Shown here: positions 29,043-39,449 of the stretch, piece after piece | Position numbering within the stretch: position 1 is the first letter of the stretch | Layout: each line of letters starts with the position of its first letter | From: Cololabis saira | Lineage: Eukaryota > Chordata > Actinopteri > Beloniformes > Belonidae | Direction: 5' to 3' | Assembly (NCBI RefSeq): GCF_033807715.1 | Contig: NC_084609.1 | Location: 33,871,350-33,935,349, forward strand | DNA length: 64,000 nt | Translations under genes and position numbers: made by a program | Notes under the pieces: generated by a model | The model's database searches: none | What the model saw: only the letters and a program-made list of their open reading frames with translations | Told to the model about the DNA's origin: nothing

Positions 29043-29191
29043 GAGGGTAAACAGGAAGAGACCGCAGCCCGGAGGCTGGTAGTGGTCACATCACACAGCA
29101 AGTACAAGAAGGAGCTTTATGTCCTGATTCTATCCAGGATGGGCTATCTAATGAAGTATTAAGAGAGGCCAGCAGCAGGACATGTACAGCC

Positions 29192-29378
29192 ATGTTGGAC
29201 CTGAAGGGCGGCTGGAACCTGTCCTTCGCTGGGTGCGGGTTTCTGGGGGTTTACCACATCGGAGTGGCCGCCTGTCTGCTGGAGAGAGCTCCGTTCCTGG
29301 TGGAGGGAGCGAGCCGGCTGAGCGGCGCCTCGGCCGGGGCGCTCACCGCCGCGGTGCTGGCCAGCCGGGCCTGCATAG
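29192..29378 (+). CDS. pnpla3: Patatin-like phospholipase (PNPLA3-like), exon 1
   Basis: The gene covers 29192-40934 in eight exons that join in frame to 392 residues. PNPLA2 and PNPLA3 act on lipid droplets as triacylglycerol hydrolases or related acyl-lipid enzymes. This exon holds the glycine-rich oxyanion motif GCGFLG (residues 14-19) and the nucleophile elbow GASAG with Ser47, the same numbering as in the human proteins. A short upstream ATG at 29181 is out of frame. The exon ends ACI-A with a GTGAGA donor in phase 1. I chose pnpla3 over pnpla2 because exon 3 reads CSCFIP...FRGV and because sult4a1 is its neighbour; a fish-specific paralog name cannot be excluded. Confidence 0.93.
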
Positions 29379-29394
29379 GTGAGAGAAACCAGCT

Positions 29395-30322
29395 CTTATT
29401 AAAAAATTGTGTTAAAAAAAAAAAAAAAAAAGGGAAGATAAACCATTTCTTGTTTAAAAAATTGTGTTCAATAAAAAAAAATGGTAAGATAAACCATTTC
29501 TTGTTTAAAAAATTGTGTTCAATAAAAAAAAATGGTAAGATAAACCATTTCTTGTTTAAAAAATTGTGTTCAATAAAAAAAAATGGTAAGATAAACCATT
29601 TCTTGTTTAAAAAATCGTGTTCAATAAAAAAAAATGGTAAGATAAACCATTTCTTCTTAAAAAATTGTGTTCAATAAAAAAAAGAATAGGTAAGAGAAAC
29701 CATTTCTTCTTAAAAAATTGTGTTCAATAAAAAAAATAGTTAAGATAAACCATTTCTTGTTTAAAAAATTGTGTTCAATAAAAAAAAATAGGTAGAATAA
29801 ACTATTTCTTGTTTAAAAAATTGTGTTCAATAAAAAAAATAGGTAAGATAAACCATTTCTTCTTAAAAAATTGTGTTCAATAAAAAAAAGAATAGGTAAG
29901 AGAAACCATTTCTTCTTAAAAAATTGTGTTCAATAAAAAAAATAGTTAAGATAAACCATTTCTTGTTTAAAAAATTGTGTTCAATAAAAAAAATAGGTAA
30001 GATAAACTATTTCTTGTTTAAAAAATTGTGTTCAATAAAAAAAATGGTAAGATAAACCATTTCTTGTTTAAAAAATTGTGTTCAATAAAAAAAAAATAGA
30101 TAGAATAAACAATTTCTTGTTTAAAAAATTGTGTTCAATAAAAAAAAATAGGTAGAATAAACAATTTCTTGTTTAAAAAATTGTGTTCAATAAAAAAATA
30201 GGTAAGATAAACCATTTCTTCTTAAAAAAATGTGTTCAATAAAAAAAATAGTTAAGATAAACCATTTCTTGTTTAAAAAATTGTGTTCAATGAAAAAAAA
30301 AAAAAAAAGTAAGATAAACCAT
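29395..30322. repeat. Minisatellite of about 51 bp in pnpla intron 1
   Basis: About 18 units of AAAATTGTGTTCAATAAAAA then a TGGTAAGATAAACCATTTCT block, with variants in the A-run and a GG/GT change. It begins within 20 bases of the exon 1 donor. GGTAAGA recurs in most units and resembles a splice donor. Confidence 0.93.
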
Positions 30323-30765
30323 CTGAGTACAAAGGATACGAGATAAATACCTCTAAACCGGCCACGTAGAAGAACATTTTAACATTGTTTAGATTTATAC
30401 ATTCATTCTTATTATAATTACGATGGAATTGTCCAGCATAGGGCAACTGATTTAATTTAGTCTGTTAAAAGCGCTACATAGTTAAGTGCACAACTGATAG
30501 AACTGTATGAGCAGGCTGACCTGTTAATAGATAGGCATGTACCTGTGGACATGTGTATGTATATATGTATGTGTGTATATGCATGTATATACAGTATGCA
30601 TGTGTGTATGTATGTATATGTGTAGGTATGTGCTTATATATATACTGTATGGAATGATATTTAGTAATCACATGTAGAATATGCTGTTTGTGAACAGTTA
30701 TTTTGTTTATACTCGGGCAACTTCTCATATGGATTTATTTATGGATGTTGTTTCATTCTCTAAAT

Positions 30766-30961
30766 CAGGGGTCCTCAATCCTGGTTCTCAAGGGCCGGTG
30801 TCCTGCATGTTTTAGATGTTTCCCTGCTTTAACACACCTGATTCTAATTAATCATCGTCATCAGCTTGTCATTGAGGGCTGCACAATTCTCTTAATGACA
30901 CAGTCACTTTTATCACGGTGCAATGAAGCAGGGAAACATCTAAAACCTGCAGGGACACCGG
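30766..30961. mobile_element. hAT MITE (CAGGGGTCCTCAATCCTGG end), truncated
   Basis: The left end is CAGGGGTCCTCAATCC, followed by palindromic arms containing TTTAGATGTTTCCCTGCTTT. The right terminal repeat is missing. A diverged relative lies at 41110-41322. Confidence 0.65.
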
Positions 30962-31323
30962 CATATAAATTATATATTTTTTTGTATTACACTGACGATT
31001 TACACCTGTATTTTGGGTTATTTGTGTTGAGGAAATTGAAAGGACCAATAAACTAAACTAAAGTCAAACAGATAAAGTGGTTGCACTGAGATCAGCGATC
31101 AGGAGAGCCTTGATCAGGTCTGACATGCTCCCTGACTCCTGGTAGTAGTATAAAATAATAATAAAATACCTGGTAGTAGTATAAAATAATAATAAAATAC
31201 CTGTAAAACATTGACCAGTCACAGGTTCAATCAGTGAGTTTATTTTATCTTTTTATTTTTTCTTCCATATATAGGTATAGCTTATCCTAAATGAAATCCT
31301 TACTTATTTTGTATATTTTCCAG

Positions 31324-31556
31324 CTAAATGCTGTGAAGATGTGGTGAAGGTGGCAAAGGAAGCCAGGAAGAGAAACCTGGGCCCTCTCCACCCAACGTTC
31401 AACCTGGTGAAGGTGCTGAGGTCTGGGCTGGACCGGGACCTGCCCCCTGACGCTCACGTCCAAGCCTCGGGGAAACTCTGGGTCTCTCTCACCAGAGTCT
31501 CAGACGGGGATAACGTGCTGGTGTCAGAGTTCAGTTCCAAGGAGGAGCTCATCCAG
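31324..31556 (+). CDS. pnpla3: PNPLA3-like, exon 2
   Basis: These 233 bases encode residues 63-140. They include [19 protein letters not shown] and [16 protein letters not shown], both strongly conserved in PNPLA2 and PNPLA3. The acceptor is TTTTCCAG, the donor GTACTG. The patatin domain continues through here without gaps. Confidence 0.95.
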
Positions 31557-31659
31557 GTACTGGGCTGTGTTTATTACCTCGTTATCGTTACTGTTGTGCT
31601 GCTGTTGTGCAGCGGTGTAATAATAATTATGTTATAATAATCCTGTGCTCTGCTGTCAG

Positions 31660-31725
31660 GCTCTGATCTGCAGCTGTTTCATTCCCATTTACTGCGGGCT
31701 GATTCCACCGCCCTTCAGAGGAGTG
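31660..31725 (+). CDS. pnpla3: PNPLA3-like, exon 3
   Basis: A 66-base exon encoding [22 protein letters not shown] (residues 141-162). The acceptor is CTGTCAG, the donor GTAGGT, phase 0. The wording CSCFIP and FRGV is closer to PNPLA3 than to PNPLA2. Confidence 0.93.
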
Positions 31726-31835
31726 GTAGGTATATGCTTGAATCATGCTGGTAAACACTTATTTTTATCTTTTTTTTTTTAGGTTTATATTTTTCCAGGT
31801 TTAGTTTGGCTGCTTGTCACCTTATTATCATGTAT

Positions 31836-32740
31836 ATTGTGTAGGGCTGAAACGATTCCTCGAATAATTCGATTACAAAAAATGATTGAGGAACTTTCTC
31901 TGCCTCGAGGAATCGTTTAATTTTGCAGCTCAAAGCGTATTTCACCCAGACTACATTTAATGTGGCACAACACGCTGACTTCACGCTAGGGCTGGGCGAT
32001 ATGGACCAAAAGTCATATCTCGATATTTTCTAGCTGAATGGCGATACTCGATATATATCTCGATATTTTTTCTGTGCCTTAATTGGGGTTTCCCCCAAAG
32101 CATTATAGCATAGCATCTCTGTTAGCATCTCTGTTAGCATCTCTGTTAGCCTCTCTGTTAGCATCTCTGTTAGCATCTCTGTTAGCTTCTCTGTTAGCTT
32201 CATTTGTTTCTGAGGCAAACCCTTAAAAAAACAGTGAGTTTTAATACAAAGCCTCGTGCCAAATGTCACACAGGTTCCTTTATTAACAGAGGCCTGCACA
32301 ATATCAAAATGTATAAAACAAATGAAATAAAAATAAACTGCCTGCATATATAGAATAAAAATGCTTCTTGAATAAAATAAAACAAATATCCCTTTCCTGC
32401 ATAACAATTAAATTAAAATACACTGTACAATTAATACAATGTAGACAGTAACAGGCAGACTTTTCCACTGAGGTTGACAGTTGTGCAAATAACAAAACAT
32501 TTGTGCAAATCTCAAATAAAACATTCAAGTCAATTTGTCACAAAATAAGCTTTATCAAAATCATAAAAAAAAAAAAAAGTTAAAAAAAAAAAAAAATCGA
32601 TATAAACGATATTGTCTCGTACCATATCGTGTTTGAAAATATATCGATATATATTAAAATCTCGATATATCGCCCAGCCCTATTTCACGCACGTAAAGGT
32701 AGAAGGAAGAGGCGGCGGATATGTTTGGTTTTAGTAACAT
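31836..32740. mobile_element. hAT-like fragment split by a second hAT MITE
   Basis: AGGGCTGAAACGATTCCTCG starts a recognisable hAT-derived repeat. It is interrupted at 31986 by the element 31987-32682 and resumes to about 32740. The right end is not identified. Confidence 0.5.
31987..32682. mobile_element. hAT MITE (TAGGGCTGGGCGATAT ends)
   Basis: The termini are TAGGGCTGGGCGATATGG and ATATCGCCCAGCCCTA. The flanks CTTCACGC (31979-31986) and TTTCACGC (32683-32690) match at 7 of 8. The interior has a short tandem GTTAGCATCTCT run at 32116-32200. Confidence 0.82.
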
Positions 32741-32753
32741 GCCATGCTCAGGC

Positions 32754-32756
<3 letters not shown>

Positions 32757-32830
<74 letters not shown>
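32757..32830. repeat. (AT)n microsatellite
   Basis: A TA dinucleotide run of about 74 bases in pnpla intron 3. Confidence 0.98.
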
Positions 32831-32835
<5 letters not shown>

Positions 32836-34230
32836 CTACAAAAATTCCAACAGTAATCAAACCAACTTCCTATCTTCTGTTGTCAAGAAATCATGACTAA
32901 ATTCTGCAGATTGGATTCAGTGCCAGTTATGTAGGACTCATCAAAAACTGGAGAGCATGGTTGTAAAAACAGATAACAATCAACCATTATGATATAATGT
33001 ATTACACAAATTCAGAGAAAAAATCCAACCCTCGGTCCTGGAAATGTGCTTTTATAAAACCGAAAGTCAACACAAAAAACCACCCTGTAGCGGACCCTTG
33101 GTTCCAAGAAAAAGGCAGAGAGATTCGTACGGGTGCTCAAAAAGATTATTTCATAACGGGCACCATGAAAACTGATTGGAAAACAGAGAAAAAAAGAAAA
33201 AGGGTGGATTAATGTAAATTTACAAACATTCCACAATCAAACATCACATACTAAAATTCCATGATTCCATCTGTAAACATAGAAATATAAAAAAGATTCA
33301 TTTATTACAGCACAGTCAGTGACCACTGTTAAAATTCTAAATGTATTACTATTAAAAATAGCACAAGCAGCATCATTTAATGAAAAAGAACATCCAAAGA
33401 TTTAAAATAATACAAATTAAATACCTCGTTCCACTACCAAGGGAGCTTGTTTGGAAAGTGTCAAAGTGATCGATGCCTTCAGGGAACCATCCCGACAACT
33501 AATCAAATTAAATAAAGGTCATGAAACAAACAAAGGAAACGGAGCAGCACAAGCCGAGCCCTCGGGAGAAACAGCTGAGATGCAACAGGTGGAGATTACA
33601 GCAGAATCATCACCAACTTTCTACCTTTACCTCTGCTAAACCACACTGGTGAAAACTGACCACCAGGTGGCAGTTAAAACAATTTACTGTCATTTACACT
33701 CCCTGACTGGCTAATGCTGTTTATTGTTAATATAATGAATATCCTTCCTCCCCGCTGCCATCAGACTTTACAACCAGGCCTGCAAAAATAAATTCCCAAT
33801 AACGTAATAAGGTATTACATTATTTGTAAAATTATAATCATTGCAATCATCATTACAATATCCGTCAGGATATTTTATTACATTATTGGGGAAGTTATTA
33901 CATTATTGGGTTTTATTACATTTTCGATTGAGTTAAGTGCAAATTTTATTACATTTTGAGGCGTTATTACATTTTCAGGAAATTATTACATTATAGGAAA
34001 TTATTACATTATAGGAAATTATTACATTATAGGGTGCTACAAGGAGTGACTGAATAATGTGAACTTTGAGTGTAGAGAAAAGCACGATATAAATCTAATC
34101 CATCATTATTATTATTATTGTCATTGTTATTTTATTTTATGATTGAATTCTGTAATGGATTAAACAAATTAAAAGTGCATTTACTAAACTTATTGAAGAA
34201 ACAATAAAAAAAAAATGTAATTAATTTTGT
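32831..34230. other. pnpla intron 3, mostly unassigned
   Basis: This is AT-rich intron sequence. Near 33780-34035 there is a loose ATTATTACATTA-type repeat. A perfect CTCF-type core is at 33660-33674. No credible exon was seen. Confidence 0.4.
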
Positions 34231-34238
34231 GTCTCCAG

Positions 34239-34448
34239 CGTTACGTGGACGGTGGAATCAGTGACAACCTGCCACAATCAGAGCTGAAAAACACCATTGC
34301 CATCTCTCCCTTCTCCGGGGAGAGTGACATCTGTCCTCGGGACAACTCCATCAGTTTCCATGTGTTGCACTTCACTAATACAAGCATCCAAATGAATCTG
34401 GGTAACATGTACCGGCTCGGCAGGGCTCTCTTTCCACCGGAACCTAAG
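34239..34448 (+). CDS. pnpla3: PNPLA3-like, exon 4
   Basis: These 210 bases (70 codons) begin [12 protein letters not shown]; the Asp is residue 166 of the joined frame and forms the catalytic dyad with Ser47. [12 protein letters not shown] and [14 protein letters not shown] follow, both family signatures. The acceptor is TCTCCAG, the donor GTAGGT. Confidence 0.96.
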
Positions 34449-34930
34449 GTAGGTAACAAACACGTTTTACATTAACATTCTGCTTTTTTAGATAGCGTGA
34501 ACACATGTGGATTTGGAGGATGGTCTTATGCTACCAGGCACCATTACTATAGAACCAGCTAGCATTTCTAATGTCAGTGTAATTGATGGCATTTGGTCAA
34601 ATCAGTTCTGACCAACTTTTGATAGTTCCCTAACATCATGTTCTGCAAACTCCTTTTCAATTGAAAGAAAATATAGTTTTATGTTAACAAATAATCAAAC
34701 TACTCAGTGTGAAAATAATTTTTCATGAAAACTAGTTGACGATTTACAGGAGCCGTCTGTAAGAAATGTCCAAAACTGGTACTGCAGTCACTTTCAAAAT
34801 ATTGTTGAGCGGCGTGTACCCTCCCCCTCCTCCCCCCGACCAGAGGTTGCCAGGTAGGCTGCAGAATGCAGCAGGAACGTAGGCTGCCATGGCTGCGATA
34901 ATTAGAGCCGAGCTGGCAACCCGGATGCCG

Positions 34931-35380
34931 AAACAATACTGACTTGGTGATTGGGAGATAGGTGGAGGGTGGAGCTTCAGAAACAATACTGACTTGGTGA
35001 TTGGGAGATAGGTGGAGGGTGGAGCTTCAGAAACAATACTGACTTGGTGATTGGGAGATAGGTGGAGGGTGGAGCTTCAGAAACAATACTGACTTGGTGA
35101 TTGGGAGATAGGTGGAGGGTGGAGCTTCAGAAACAATACTGACTTGGTGATTGGGAGATAGGTGGAGGGTGGAGCTTCAGAAACAATACTGACTTGGTGA
35201 TTGGGAGATAGGTGGAGGGTGGAGCTTCACAAACAATACTGACTTGGTGATTGGGAGATAGGTGGAGGGTGGAGCTTCAGAAACAATAGTGACTTGGTGA
35301 TTGGGAGATAGGTGGAGGGTGGAGCTTCAGAAACAATACTGACTTGGTGATTGGGAGATAGGTGGAGGGTGGAGCTTCAG
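34931..35380. repeat. 50-bp minisatellite (9 copies) in pnpla intron 4
   Basis: Exactly nine 50-bp units starting AAACAATACTGACTTGGTGA, with only a few single-base differences between units, so the array is young. Confidence 0.97.
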
Positions 35381-36270
35381 GCCAAAACAAAAAATGACAA
35401 CATAAACATCAGTTGAGGGCTGCAACTCCTCTTTTTAAACTGGAATATCCTGGCTTGAGTGCTGTTGTCAGTGACAAAAGTATTTGAAATGAACATGATT
35501 TTTAAATGTCTGTTGACATATCGGGGTCATTTTATGATTCGTTTTATTATTGCTCTTACATACAGCTCCTTTAATTTAAATTAAAATGCATTCATATAGC
35601 ATCAGTAACAATACTAATTATCTCTAGGCGTTTTTCTTAAGCGACCCAGAGCATGAGCCCCAAGAAAATATTATCAAATGTTAGTAATATAATTCAATAT
35701 TGAGAGAGAAAAAAACTCCCCTAGCTAGACAAAAGAGGAAGGAGATAGGACAGAGAGGGTGAAAAACAAAGAGGAGAAACACAAATGTTTTGTCATTATA
35801 AACAGCAGAAGTGGAAAGGAGGGGGTAGAACAAGGGGGAACACTCATGTTGGTGGACCCTGCAGAGTTGGCCTATAAGCAGCATTTCTACGACCAAGCTA
35901 TGTTTACGACCAGCCTGCTCTAGTCTTGTCCTGTAGCTGTCATGATCATGTCCTGGCTGTGCTGCTTGCTCCTGCTACCACACCTAAACGGTATTAACCA
36001 TCATCTCAACCGCTATTCAAGACCTCTCCGGATTGCCCTTGGTTTTCATGCTAGCCGACAAGAGCCAGGACTCCTCTCATCGCTAGCCCACTGTCCAATC
36101 CAGAGGACATGTCAACAGCAGTGCATTTTCCTCATGTCAGCCGCTGGAGGAAGCAGCCCCTATGCAGCTGGGTCCTTTTTCTATTAAGAACTCTCCTCAA
36201 ACAAAGAGCCCTCAGCTTCAGGCCCAGTTCCTCCCATCTGGTGGACCCCTGTCCCTGCCTACACTCATAT
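35381..36270. other. Intron 4 spacer with LINE-tail-like repeat
   Basis: From about 35570 it resembles the LINE 3' UTR block near 17470-17600 and 19030-19140 (for example GGCCTATAAGCAGCATTTCTA, AAAACTCCCCTAG). The section 35990-36260 is not recognised. Confidence 0.4.
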
Positions 36271-36892
36271 GGCCCTTTTCCACTAGTACCTACTCAGCTC
36301 GCTTCTACTCTCCACGCCCCCCGTCTTGCGCTTTTCCACTACGGGCCGAGGCGGGTGGAGCCGCTCCAAGCAGATACTTTTTCTGTACCGAGGCTGCCAA
36401 GATTCTAACCGGGCTAAGTCGGCACTATATCTGACGTCACCACCCTCCGCGCCACTGATTGGTCGGGGGGTTGGAGTCAGACGTTTGAATCAGGAAGCGG
36501 CAGTCAGCGCGAGAACGACTGGCGGCTCGCGGCGATTTTATTATACAGCGCAAATGTCTGTTTGGTGATCCAACTCTGAGGTGCAGATGTTCATAAACCT
36601 GGTGCTGAGGAGAAAATTAAAAAGGGATCTAGACGGGAGATAAGGAACGACCAGATCTACCAGGAGCTCTGTTTCTTCTCAGCCACTCGCGGCTCCAGCT
36701 GATTTCTGATCAGCACCGACATGAACAAAGGGGTTGTGCAATCGAGTACGTCACAGCAGCTTCACCTCAACCCCCCCACTTCTCACCTGGCTGTGGAAAA
36801 ACAAACGGGGACAAAGCAGGTGGAGCCGGGACGATGCGTGACGAGGCGTACCGAGGCGAGTCGGGCTGAGTAGGTACTAGTGGAAAAGCGCC
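36271..36892. mobile_element. TIR element (GGCCCTTTTCCACTAGTACC ends)
   Basis: The ends GGCCCTTTTCCACTAGTACC and GGTACTAGTGGAAAAGCGCC are inverted repeats that continue into TACTCAGC. The interior is 622 bp, GC-rich and non-coding. No clear target duplication is seen, so the superfamily is left open. Confidence 0.7.
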
Positions 36893-37040
36893 AATAGACT
36901 CTGGCGTCTGTATCATGGACAAGGGGTTGGTTCAGCAGCTGGGGCTCAAAGTGGGGCTCCACGCTCCTTACGCTCGTCCAATTCTTGCTCGGGCTCTTGA
37001 CAGTTTACATCTGCATTTCTCTTCTTTTTCTTCACACTTC

Positions 37041-37430
37041 CATCCATCCATCCATCCATCCATTATCTATACCCGCTATATCCTTTGCAGGGTCACGGGG
37101 GTCTGCTGGAGCCTATCCCAGCTACCTTCAGGCAAGAGTCAGGGGTTCACCTGGACAGGTCACCAGTCCATCACAGGGCCACATATACAGACAAACAACC
37201 AGACACACTCACACTCACACCTACGTGCAATTTAGAATCACCAATTAACCTACTACGAATGTTTTTGGACTGTGGGAGGAAACCGGAGTACCCGGAGGAA
37301 ACCCACACAAGCACGGGGAGAACATGCAAACTCCACATAGAAAGAGCCTGCTGGGGCAGGGAGTGGAACCGGGAACCTTCTTGCTGTGAGGCAACAGTCC
37401 TGACCACCAAAAATTACCGTGCTGCCCTTT
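37041..37430. repeat. Dispersed repeat with (CATC)n start
   Basis: A (CATC)n run is followed by GGGTCACGGGGGTCTGCTGG and later TGTTTTTGGACTGTGGGAGG. This is a very common teleost repeat; a diverged copy is at 22840-23095. It ends about 35 bases before exon 5. Confidence 0.6.
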
Positions 37431-37464
37431 CTTCACACTTATACGAATTATTTTCTTTCCCCAG

Positions 37465-37525
37465 GTACTGGCAGAGATGTGTCAGAGTGGTTATAAAGAT
37501 GCACTGAGATTCCTTGAGGAGAACA
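37465..37525 (+). CDS. pnpla3: PNPLA3-like, exon 5
   Basis: A 61-base exon encoding VLAEMCQSGYKDALRFLEEN. This matches the segment after PPEP in PNPLA2 and PNPLA3. The acceptor is TTCCCCAG, the donor GTGAGT, phase 1 at the end. Confidence 0.94.
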
Positions 37526-37635
37526 GTGAGTTGCCGTGGCTCCGACTATTGAGATGATCAAATAGTTAAATAGTTGTCTGTATGTACATAGACCTTTTTT
37601 TCTACTGTCACTGATGTCATGTTGTGTGTCGATAG

Positions 37636-37812
37636 ATCTACTGATGCTGGCGTGTCCGACCACTGGCCTCGTCCTGCCAGAGAGCTCTACTGACTGTTGC
37701 TGCAAGTCCACTGAAACGACGGAAGAGTGGCTGCTCCAGAGACACCACTTACTGCATGAAAAGCACTTGTGGTTGGATGAAAAGATTGTTCTTCCCACCC
37801 CAATAAAGAGAG
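37636..37812 (+). CDS. pnpla3: PNPLA3-like, exon 6
   Basis: These 177 bases cover the poorly conserved linker, rich in Cys, Thr and Leu, ending LPTPIKR. The acceptor ends GATAG. I placed the donor at GTCTTT (37813) because it gives a simple join into exon 7; a second possible donor GTATAT at 37849, also in phase, would add 12 residues. The exon is therefore supported by frame and position more than by sequence. Confidence 0.75.
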
Positions 37813-37878
37813 GTCTTTCTGCAGTTCATACCAATACAGGAACATACAGTATATGAAAATGACATCATATGTCCTTAA

Positions 37879-38418
37879 CCCTTGTGCTGTCTTTGGGTCA
37901 AGGGAGGGTGAATGGAGAAAAGAAGGAATGAAGGAAGGAAGTAGGAAAGGGAGTAAGGAAGGGAGAAAAGATGGAAGGAAGGAAGGAAGGAAAGAAAGAA
38001 GGAAGAAAGGAGGAAAGAAGGAAGGAAGTAGGAAGGGGAGTAAGGAAGGGAGAAAAGATGGAAGGAAGGGAGAAAAGAGAAAAGAAGGAAAGAAGGAAGG
38101 AAGTAGGAAAGGGAGTAAGGAAGGGAGAAAAGATGGAAGGAAGGGAGAAAAGGAAAGAAGGGACGGAGGAAGGAATGGAGAAAAGGAAAGAAAGATGGGA
38201 GTGAAGAAGGAAGGAATGGATAAAATAAGGAAATAAGGAAGGAAAAGCACTGAAGGTAATAAAGGAACGAATGACGGAAGGGAGGTAGGAAGAAAAAGGA
38301 GTAAAGGAGGGTAAAAAAGGAGGAAAAGAGGAAAGGAAGAAGGAAAGAGAGAGCAGGAGGAAAGGAGGATAGAAGGATAGAAGAATTGGGTCATTTTGAC
38401 CCAAAGACACTACAAGGG
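37879..38418. mobile_element. TTAA-flanked TIR element filled with GGAA repeats
   Basis: CCCTTGTGCTGTCTTTGGGT at the left and its counterpart ending ACAAGGG at the right are inverted repeats. TTAA is on both sides (37875-37878, 38419-38422), as for piggyBac-like elements. The interior is AAGGAAGG-type minisatellite. Confidence 0.75.
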
Positions 38419-38499
38419 TTAAAATGATGAAATGCTTATTGATGTTAACATCACATTGTTACGTGGTTATGTGACTGGTCATATCTTTGTTTATGTCAG

Positions 38500-38632
38500 T
38501 GTTCGGCGAGGCCTGCCAAAGTAAATCCGACCTGTACACCAAGGTGTCTGGGACTCTGCCGCTGAGACTGGCGTCCTACATGCTCATGCCCTACACTCTT
38601 CCTGTCCAGTCAGCCTACTCAGTGGCTCAGAG
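38500..38632 (+). CDS. pnpla3: PNPLA3-like, exon 7
   Basis: This exon encodes VFGEACQSKSDLYTKVSGTL and then PLRLASYMLMPYTLPVQSAY. The LP-R-SY--MPYTLPV-SA pattern is diagnostic of the PNPLA2/3 C-terminal region. The acceptor is TATGTCAG, the donor GTGAGT, phase 2. Confidence 0.95.
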
Positions 38633-38711
38633 GTGAGTGGAGATCTTCTCAATGGCTGTCTTTACATCCAAACAAATACTTCGACTAGCGGACTACAGTA
38701 CTTGTAATTAA

Positions 38712-39003
38712 AGGAGCTTGAGCCAAGAATAAGAAATGAGACTCATTAGCGCCACCCTTCACCACGACGGCCGTCGGGGGTACTGCAGCCAACAGTGAAG
38801 CCGGCACGGGAGACAGCGCGGGAAATTCCGGTCACAGTTGCAGCACATTTTGCAGCACACAGCCTGTTCAAGGCAACGGAGAGATACACTAGAGGAAACA
38901 TTCTTTTGGGTTTGGAACGCTTCATCTGACATTATTACTAGAAAACTTAAAACGTATACGGATTTTTTTATTAAATCCTGCCTCAATCTTGCCTCATGCT
39001 CCT
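38712..39003 (+). mobile_element. piggyBac-like MITE, copy A of an inverted pair
   Basis: AGGAGCTTGAGCC and CATGCTCCT ends, TTAA on both sides (38708-38711, 39004-39007). The interior matches 39106-39445 in reverse. Confidence 0.8.
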
Positions 39004-39105
39004 TTAAGAGAATATTCCAGTTATGACGTTTAAGTCACAAGTAGATTGTTATACAACAAAATTGAGTGCTTCTTTGGTTATTAATAATTGTCTGATGACA
39101 GTTAA

Positions 39106-39445
39106 AGGAGCTTGAGGCCGGATTGTGGCAAGATTTATGAAAAAAATCCGTATACATTTTAAGTTTTCTAGTAATAATGTCAGGTGAAGCGTTCCAAACC
39201 CAAAAGAATGAGCCCTCTACTGTATCTCTCCGTTGCCTTGAACAGGCTGTGTGCTGCAAAATGTGCTGCAATTCGGGCCCGAATTTCCCGCGCTGGGCTG
39301 TGGATGTGACGTCACATGATGCTGCATGCACGTTCTCCCCGTTCTCCCGTGCCGGCTTCACTGTTGGCTGCAGTACCCCCAACGGCCGTCGTGGTGAAGG
39401 GTGGCGCTAGAGAGTCTCATTTCTTAAAAGGAGCCTCAAGCTCCT
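39106..39445 (-). mobile_element. piggyBac-like MITE, copy B of an inverted pair
   Basis: AGGAGCTTGAGGCC and CAAGCTCCT ends, TTAA on both sides (39102-39105, 39446-39449). It is inverted relative to copy A, 100 bp away, in pnpla intron 7. Confidence 0.8.
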
Positions 39446-39449
39446 TTAA

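Noticed and set aside
34931..35380. Regular direct repeats suggesting a CRISPR array
   Set aside because: The 50-bp units are contiguous without unique spacers, and the context is a vertebrate intron.
37849..37850. Alternative donor for pnpla exon 6
   Set aside because: In phase, but the added residues look unlike the family; kept only as a possibility.
37687..38410. Long Ser/Phe/Pro-rich minus-strand frame over pnpla exons 6-7
   Set aside because: It is the complement of a GGAA-rich MITE and of true exons.
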